This document shows, piece by piece, positions 59,127 to 64,000 of a stretch of 64,000 nucleotides of DNA. The notes under the pieces are model-generated. The model made no database searches. It had not been told where the DNA came from and saw only the letters and a program-made list of their open reading frames with translations. This DNA is from Hyphomonadaceae bacterium UBA5336 (GTDB taxonomy: Bacteria; Pseudomonadota; Alphaproteobacteria; Caulobacterales; Hyphomonadaceae). Position numbers and translations under genes: made by a program. The DNA lies in the NCBI GenBank assembly GCA_002408125.1, contig DHQO01000041.1, positions 62,001 through 126,000 on the forward strand, in the 5' to 3' direction. The stretch's first letter is position 1. The number at the start of each line of letters is the position of its first letter.

Positions 59127-61397
59127 ATGCCAGAGACCTATTCTGCCCCGCGAATCCTGATGAACCGCCTGCGCCAGATGATGGCCGCGGGCGGCAATGC
59201 GGAAGAGCGGCTGGCAAAAGTGGTCAAGCTGGTGGCCGGCACCATGGTGGCCGATGTGTGCTCGATCTATCTGCGCACGCCGGACAACATGCTCGAACTG
59301 GTGGCCACCGAGGGGCTCCGGCCCGAAGCGGTCTCGCGTACGCGGCTCGATCTCGATGAAGGCCTGGTCGGCCAGATCGCCATGTCGGCCCAGCCGCTGG
59401 CGATCCAGGACGCCCCGCGCCATCCGGCCTTTTCCTATCGCCCGGAAACCGGTGAGGATCCCTATCACGCCTTTCTCGGCGTGCCGATCCTGCGCAGCGG
59501 CCGCGTCAGCGGTGTGCTTACCGTGCAGAACCGCACCGAGCGCATCTATGGCGAGGACGAGATCGAGACACTGCAGACCATCGCCATGGTGCTGGCCGAG
59601 GTGCTCGCCAACTTGACCGAGCTGCGCAAGGCGGCGCTGGCTGAGGAAAATGGCGGGCGTCCGAGTGCGCTCTCCGGCCGGCCCCTGTGCGGCGGCATCG
59701 GCATCGGCAAGGCGGTGTTCCATGACCCGGTCGTGCCGGCAGCGAAATTTTTCTCCAGCGATGCCGAGGGCGAGACCGAGCGCCTGAGCGAGGCGCTGGA
59801 ACAGCTGCGCGTCTCTGTCGATGCCATGGTGGCCATCGATGCTGGTGCGCTGATGGGTGAACCGCGCGAGGTGCTGGAAACCTACCGCCTCCTCGCCCAT
59901 GACCCGGCCTGGAGCGACCGCCTGCTGGAAGGCGTGCATGGCGGCCTCACAGCAGAAGCCGCTGTGGACCGGGCTCGGCGTGAGCACCGCGCGCGGCTGG
60001 AAAACGCCACCGATGCCTATCTGCGCGAGCGCCTGTTCGACCTGGAAGATCTCGATAATCGCCTCCTGCGCATTCTCGGCGGTACCGAGAAGGCAAAATT
60101 CGAGGCCGACCCGGATGGCCCGCCGCCGGTCATCGTTGCCCGCCGGCTTGGGCCGGCCGACCTGCTTGAGTATCGCGGCAGCGGCCTTGCCGGCATACTG
60201 ATCGAGGAGGGTTCGGTGTCTTCCCATGCGGCGATTGTGGCGCGCGCTCTGGAAATCCCCACCCTTGGCAACCTGCCAGGCCTGACCACAATGGTGGAAA
60301 ACGGCGATGCGGTGATTGTCGACGCCGAGGAGGGGCAGGCCCATTTCCGGCCCGATGATGCGCTCAAGGCTGCCTATGCCGACCGGATGGCCTTGCGCAG
60401 CGAACGCCAGGCGGCCTATCGTGCCATGCGTGACCTTCCGGCGGTCAGCCTCGATGGCCAGCGCATCCAGCTCATGGTCAATGCCGGCCTCGCCCTTGAT
60501 CTGGCTTCGGTCGAGGATGCCGGCGCCGATGGCATTGGTCTCTTTCGCACCGAGTTCCAGTTCCTGGTCTCGGAGACCCTGCCGACCCTGGGCGAGCAGG
60601 TCGCGCTCTATACCGAAGTGCTCGACAAGATTGGCCCCAAGCCTGTTGTGTTCCGCACCGTGGATCTCGGCGGCGACAAGATGCTGCCGAATCTGAACCA
60701 GGCGCGCGAGGAAAACCCCGCACTCGGCTGGCGTTCGATCCGGTTCGCGCTCGACACGCGCGGGCTCTTCCGGCGCCAGCTGCGCGCACTGGTCCGGGCC
60801 GCATCGGGCCGGGAGCTGCGCATCATGTTTCCGATGATCACCATCCCGGAGGAGTTCTTCGAGGCCAAGGCCATGCTGCTCCAGGAGCTGGAATGGAGCG
60901 CCTCGCGTGGTTTTGCCCCGCCGGCGGAGCTGAAAGTCGGCGCCATGCTCGAAGCGCCGGCCTTTGCCTACTGCCTGACCGAGATCGCCGGCGAGGCCGA
61001 TTTCCTCTCGGTTGGCACAAATGACCTGATGCAATTCTTCTTCGCGGCCGACCGGATGACGCCGAAAGTGTCAGAACGCTACGATATGGTGTCCCGTCCT
61101 GCGATGCGATTCCTGGCCGAAGTGGCCGAAACCTGCCGCAAACTGGAACTGCCCGTCTCGATCTGCGGGGAGGCCAGCGGCGACCCTGTACAGGCCTTGT
61201 GCTTGGCAGCATTGGGTTTTCACAGCCTGTCCATGCCCGCCTCCCAGATCGGGCCGGTGAAAAAAGCGATCCGGTCCGTACATCTCGCCCGATTGGGGCA
61301 TGCGCTTTGCACACTTCTCCCTACAGGTCGTGGAGACCTTCGTAAGGAAGTGTTAGCCTTGTTTGACGATTTTGGTGTGGATGCCTCTCTTAATTGA
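59127..61397 (+). CDS. ptsP: PEP-protein phosphotransferase of the nitrogen-type PTS (Enzyme I-Ntr)
   Basis: 756 residues. An N-terminal GAF domain (about 25-165, LVAGTMVADVCSIYLRTPDNML) senses a small molecule in other bacteria (glutamine in some). The Enzyme I part follows: phosphohistidine His367 in EGSVSSHAAIVARALEIPTLG (phosphohistidine in SSHAAI), and the PEP-binding barrel (GIGLFRTEFQFLV, VVFRTVDLGGDK, MFPMITIPEEF, FLSVGTNDLMQFFF). It would phosphorylate NPr and EIIA-Ntr for regulation rather than sugar uptake. Its link to lysC in this order is common among relatives. Confidence 0.95.
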   Translation: MPETYSAPRILMNRLRQMMAAGGNAEERLAKVVKLVAGTMVADVCSIYLRTPDNMLELVATEGLRPEAVSRTRLDLDEGLVGQIAMSAQPLAIQDAPRHPAFSYRPETGEDPYHAFLGVPILRSGRVSGVLTVQNRTERIYGEDEIETLQTIAMVLAEVLANLTELRKAALAEENGGRPSALSGRPLCGGIGIGKAVFHDPVVPAAKFFSSDAEGETERLSEALEQLRVSVDAMVAIDAGALMGEPREVLETYRLLAHDPAWSDRLLEGVHGGLTAEAAVDRARREHRARLENATDAYLRERLFDLEDLDNRLLRILGGTEKAKFEADPDGPPPVIVARRLGPADLLEYRGSGLAGILIEEGSVSSHAAIVARALEIPTLGNLPGLTTMVENGDAVIVDAEEGQAHFRPDDALKAAYADRMALRSERQAAYRAMRDLPAVSLDGQRIQLMVNAGLALDLASVEDAGADGIGLFRTEFQFLVSETLPTLGEQVALYTEVLDKIGPKPVVFRTVDLGGDKMLPNLNQAREENPALGWRSIRFALDTRGLFRRQLRALVRAASGRELRIMFPMITIPEEFFEAKAMLLQELEWSASRGFAPPAELKVGAMLEAPAFAYCLTEIAGEADFLSVGTNDLMQFFFAADRMTPKVSERYDMVSRPAMRFLAEVAETCRKLELPVSICGEASGDPVQALCLAALGFHSLSMPASQIGPVKKAIRSVHLARLGHALCTLLPTGRGDLRKEVLALFDDFGVDASLN

Positions 61398-61498
61398 TTG
61401 CGGCAGCCACGTCGTATAAAAGCAAGCAGGGCTCAGGGCATTAACCCGGCGCACTGTCGTGCGCCTTACAGGATATCGCCGCATTTCGCGGCAGGGCG

Positions 61499-62500
61499 AT
61501 GCAGATGTCAGACGAGCGCCAGAACAGCGTCAATTCGTTCACGCCACCTCCCCCGGCGCGTGTGGGAGAACCCGGTACGGAGCGTCCCGAGACGGATCCG
61601 GCACCGGCTACGGCAGGAATTGACACCCCGCTTCCGGTTGCGCTACCCGCGCCGCCGGAAACGCCGGCTGTGCTGTATGACCGCCTGCTGGCGGAAACTC
61701 CGGACATTCTTATCGGACAGGCCGTGCGCCATGTGCGTGAGCATCAGGGCCTGGAACTCGATGCCATCGCCAGGGAACTGCGCATCGCCGCAAACTACCT
61801 GATGGGTATCGAGCGGATGGAAACCTCCACCATCCCGTCTGGCTATGTCACACCCTTCCTGCGCTCTTATGCCAAGCGGCTGGGCCTGGATGGCGACCGT
61901 CTTGTAGCCGACTATACCGGCGATTGCGGCGCCGTGGCGACCTATCGCAAGGCGGCCCCGATTGCCCCGATCGATTCTCGCGTTTCTTCCGGTTCGGGTA
62001 TGAACTGGCGCCTGCCGGCGATTGCGGCTGTGGCCGTGGTCGGCATTGGCCTGGCTGTCACCATGGTGCTTCCGGCCATCTCTGCCGGCGGCGATGATGC
62101 CCCGCAAATGGCGACCAGTGGCGAACCGCTGAACGGCGCGCGCGAGAGCCTCTTTGCCGATGTGCCGCTGCCCGAGCGGGTCGAGACCGCCAATCTGGAG
62201 CTGACCCTCGTGGCCGTTGCCGATGGCTGGGTGGAAATCCGCGGCGCCGACGGCACGCTTTACCGCTCGCGCGTGATGCGCGCCGGTGAGACCTATGCAC
62301 CGCGTATCGGTGCCGGTTGGACGATCAATGCCCGCAATGGCGCGGCCTTCGAATGGCGTGTCGGCGATGCGGTGGTCGGAACGCTCGGCCCGGCCGATAC
62401 CGCGGTTTATGCCGCGAGCGTCGACAATGCTGCCGCGCGCGCCGCCGAAACAGCGACCCCGGCACTGGCGGCCGCAGGCGCCGGACAGCCCTCGCGCTGA
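61499..62500 (+). CDS. RodZ-like helix-turn-helix membrane protein
   Basis: 333 residues. After a Pro-rich N-terminus, residues about 71-140 form the RodZ-type HTH (RHVREHQGLELDAIARELRIAANYLMGIERM, YVTPFLRSYAKRLGL). One membrane helix at about 172-193 and a periplasmic DUF4115-like strand domain (LTLVAVADGWVEIRGADGTLYR, AGETYAPRIGAGWTINARNGAAFEWRV) follow. RodZ links MreB to the membrane in cell-shape control; that role is inferred. Position directly before ispG is conserved for rodZ in gammaproteobacteria. Confidence 0.85.
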   Translation: MQMSDERQNSVNSFTPPPPARVGEPGTERPETDPAPATAGIDTPLPVALPAPPETPAVLYDRLLAETPDILIGQAVRHVREHQGLELDAIARELRIAANYLMGIERMETSTIPSGYVTPFLRSYAKRLGLDGDRLVADYTGDCGAVATYRKAAPIAPIDSRVSSGSGMNWRLPAIAAVAVVGIGLAVTMVLPAISAGGDDAPQMATSGEPLNGARESLFADVPLPERVETANLELTLVAVADGWVEIRGADGTLYRSRVMRAGETYAPRIGAGWTINARNGAAFEWRVGDAVVGTLGPADTAVYAASVDNAAARAAETATPALAAAGAGQPSR

Positions 62501-62593
62501 GATTGATCGGCGGCGTGGCCCTGCGCCGCCTTTACCCCGGCGCAATTCCCCCTCACATAGGCCTCAAGCGATGAGGCCGAACAGGTGAGAGCC

Positions 62594-63730
62594 ATGAGCC
62601 ACAATCCCATCCGCCCCTGGCGCAGCATCGAACGGCGCAAGTCCCGTCAGGTCATGGTAGGCAATGTGCCCGTCGGCGGGGATGCGCCCATCGCGGTGCA
62701 GACCATGACCAACACGCCGACCGAGGATGCTGCCGCCACCATCGACCAGATCCAGCGCGCTGCGGCTGCCGGTGCCGATATTGTGCGCGTCTCCTGCCCC
62801 ACAGTGGAGGCGACCGCTGCGATGCCGCAGATCTGCCGGGAAAGTCCCGTGCCGATCGTGGCCGATATCCATTTCCACTATAAGCGCGGCATTGAAGCCG
62901 CCGATGCCGGTGCGGCCTGCCTGCGCATCAATCCGGGCAATATCGGAAACCAGGACCGCGTGAAGGAAGTCGTTGCGGCGGCGCGCGCCAATGGCTGTTC
63001 GATCCGCATAGGGGTGAATGGCGGTTCGCTGGAGCGCCACCTGCTCGAGAAGTATGGTGAGCCCTGCCCGGATGCTATGGTCGAAAGCGCGCTCGACCAT
63101 GCGCGCATTCTCGATGATCTGGGGTTCCACGACTACAAGATCTCGGTGAAGGCGTCTGACATGTTCCTCACCGTGGCGGCCTATCAGCAGCTCGCCGAGG
63201 CGACCGACGCGCCGCTGCATCTCGGCATCACCGAGGCGGGCGGCCTGCGCACCGGGACGGTGAAATCATCCATCGGCATGGGAAACCTGCTCTGGATGGG
63301 GATCGGCGATACGATCCGCGTCTCGCTTTCCGCAGATCCGGTCGAGGAAGTGAAAGTCGGCTTCGAGATGTTGAAAAGCCTGGGGCTCCGCACGCGCGGG
63401 GTCAACATCGTCGCCTGCCCCTCCTGCGCGCGTCAGGGCTTTGACGTGATCAAGACCGTGGAGATCCTCGAACAGCGCCTGGAGCATATCTCCGAGCCGA
63501 TCTCGCTGTCGATCATCGGCTGCGTGGTGAACGGGCCGGGTGAGGCCGCACTCACCGATCTCGGCTTCACCGGCGGCGGCAAGGAAAGCGGCAAGATGTT
63601 CATCTCCGGCCGCCCGGACCACAATGTCTCCAATGCCGACATGGTCGAGCACATCGTGGAGCTTGTGGAGCAGAAGGCAGAGCGGCTGAAGGCTGAGCGC
63701 GAGGCCGAGACCATCGCGGCGGCTGAGTAG
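62594..63730 (+). CDS. ispG: 4-hydroxy-3-methylbut-2-en-1-yl diphosphate synthase
   Basis: 378 residues. Penultimate step of the MEP isoprenoid pathway, an oxygen-sensitive 4Fe-4S enzyme. N-terminal TIM-barrel part has [18 protein letters not shown] and LRINPGNIG; the cluster ligands are Cys275 and Cys278 (IVACPSCAR), Cys310 and Glu317 (GCVVNGPGE). ATG 62594 has AGGTGAGAG ahead; the GTG at 62585 would add three residues. Follows the RodZ-like gene by 93 bases. Confidence 0.96.
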   Translation: MSHNPIRPWRSIERRKSRQVMVGNVPVGGDAPIAVQTMTNTPTEDAAATIDQIQRAAAAGADIVRVSCPTVEATAAMPQICRESPVPIVADIHFHYKRGIEAADAGAACLRINPGNIGNQDRVKEVVAAARANGCSIRIGVNGGSLERHLLEKYGEPCPDAMVESALDHARILDDLGFHDYKISVKASDMFLTVAAYQQLAEATDAPLHLGITEAGGLRTGTVKSSIGMGNLLWMGIGDTIRVSLSADPVEEVKVGFEMLKSLGLRTRGVNIVACPSCARQGFDVIKTVEILEQRLEHISEPISLSIIGCVVNGPGEAALTDLGFTGGGKESGKMFISGRPDHNVSNADMVEHIVELVEQKAERLKAEREAETIAAAE

Positions 63731-63739
63731 AGCCACCCC

Positions 63740-64000
63740 TCAGTCGTAGAAGCACAGTTCCGTACCGTCGCCCTGATTGTAACAGCGCCGGCCGTTTGAG
63801 GGCGGTCGGTAGGTCGGGCGCCAGTCGCGCAGCGACCCGTCGAGCTGGAAGTTCCCCGCGCCCGGATCGGTGTAGGGGCCATTGGGATCATAGCCGCGCT
63901 GCGCATTCCAGACCCGGTGCCGCTCGTCAATCGACCACATCCGAGTCCAGGTGCACTGGCGGCTCTCCTCACCGAAGTTCATGCAGAGCCATTCATGGTC
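63740..64000 (-). CDS. Hypothetical cysteine-containing protein, C-terminal part (5' end outside window)
   Basis: The frame is open across the right edge of the window to base 64000, so the N-terminus is missing. 86 residues are visible, with five cysteines (EWLCMNFGEES, RQCTWTRMW, RRCYNQGDGTELCFYD) and many Trp, Tyr and Pro. This looks like a secreted, disulfide-bonded domain. No family recognised. Confidence 0.55.
   Translation of the reverse strand, partial: DHEWLCMNFGEESRQCTWTRMWSIDERHRVWNAQRGYDPNGPYTDPGAGNFQLDGSLRDWRPTYRPPSNGRRCYNQGDGTELCFYD

Noticed and set aside
59043..61034. 663-codon open frame antisense to ptsP
   Set aside because: Shadow of a clear Enzyme I-Ntr gene.

Overview
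The window reads as chromosomal DNA of a GC-rich alphaproteobacterium. The best fit is the Caulobacterales/Maricaulales/Hyphomonadaceae branch. Support comes from alphaproteobacterial small families (DUF3126, DUF2853), a SapC-family protein, a YlxR domain fused to an L7Ae-like domain, a three-cysteine AhpC paired with AhpD, HisS-HisZ-HisG in one run, and divergent ubiG/lysC followed by ptsP. Genus is not resolved. Almost all of the window is core chromosome; I see no phage, insertion sequence, integron or CRISPR array.

Layout. 1-7.7 kb: 3' end of an FMN/glutamate-synthase-like gene, an iron-type alcohol dehydrogenase, a double-ATPase peptide ABC protein, a membrane glycosyltransferase-like protein, and a two-gene osmoprotectant ABC importer. 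7.8-13.2 kb: orphan ParA, fabI, a second membrane glycosyltransferase-like protein, uridine kinase, a secreted CAP-domain protein. 13.3-24.5 kb: rpsO-pnp, a TPR-array protein, a Tag-like glycosylase with a lipoprotein facing an AidB homologue, truB, DUF2853, argD-DUF4105. 24.5-28.7 kb: a candidate small RNA with its own promoter and terminator, the hisS-hisZ-hisG operon, and tRNA-Gln. 28.8-37 kb: envelope redox genes (redoxin, DsbD-like), SapC, a DUF885 peptidase-like lipoprotein, a VWA lipoprotein. 37-41.5 kb: a ffh - small membrane protein - chorismate mutase - rpsP - beta/gamma-crystallin - rimM run. 41.7-48 kb: GNAT, thioesterase, the ahpC-(insert)-ahpD peroxide operon with divergent oxyR, a third membrane glycosyltransferase-like protein, trmB. 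48.3-55.5 kb: cspA and the rimP-nusA-ylxR-infB-(YcxB-like)-rbfA translation/transcription cluster. 55.6-64 kb: membrane protein, DUF924-ubiG, lysC, ptsP, a RodZ-like gene, ispG, and a truncated cysteine-containing ORF.

How the genes work together. The translation theme dominates (rpsO, rpsP, rimM, rimP, nusA, infB, rbfA, truB, trmB, hisS, ffh, tRNA-Gln), but the usual cluster is cut into three separate places. AhpC, AhpD and OxyR make a complete peroxide-sensing and detoxifying module. DsbD-like protein plus the neighbouring redoxin form a likely periplasmic thiol relay.

The least ordinary items are: the stand-alone small RNA at 24.6 kb with a CCUCCUU anti-Shine-Dalgarno motif; a secreted protein with four crystallin-type calcium motifs inserted between rpsP and rimM; an AT-richer gene wedged between ahpC and ahpD; a rod-like folded element upstream of ffh; and an OxyR-type box touching the oxyR start codon. 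All calls come from reading the sequence by eye; no database search was run.
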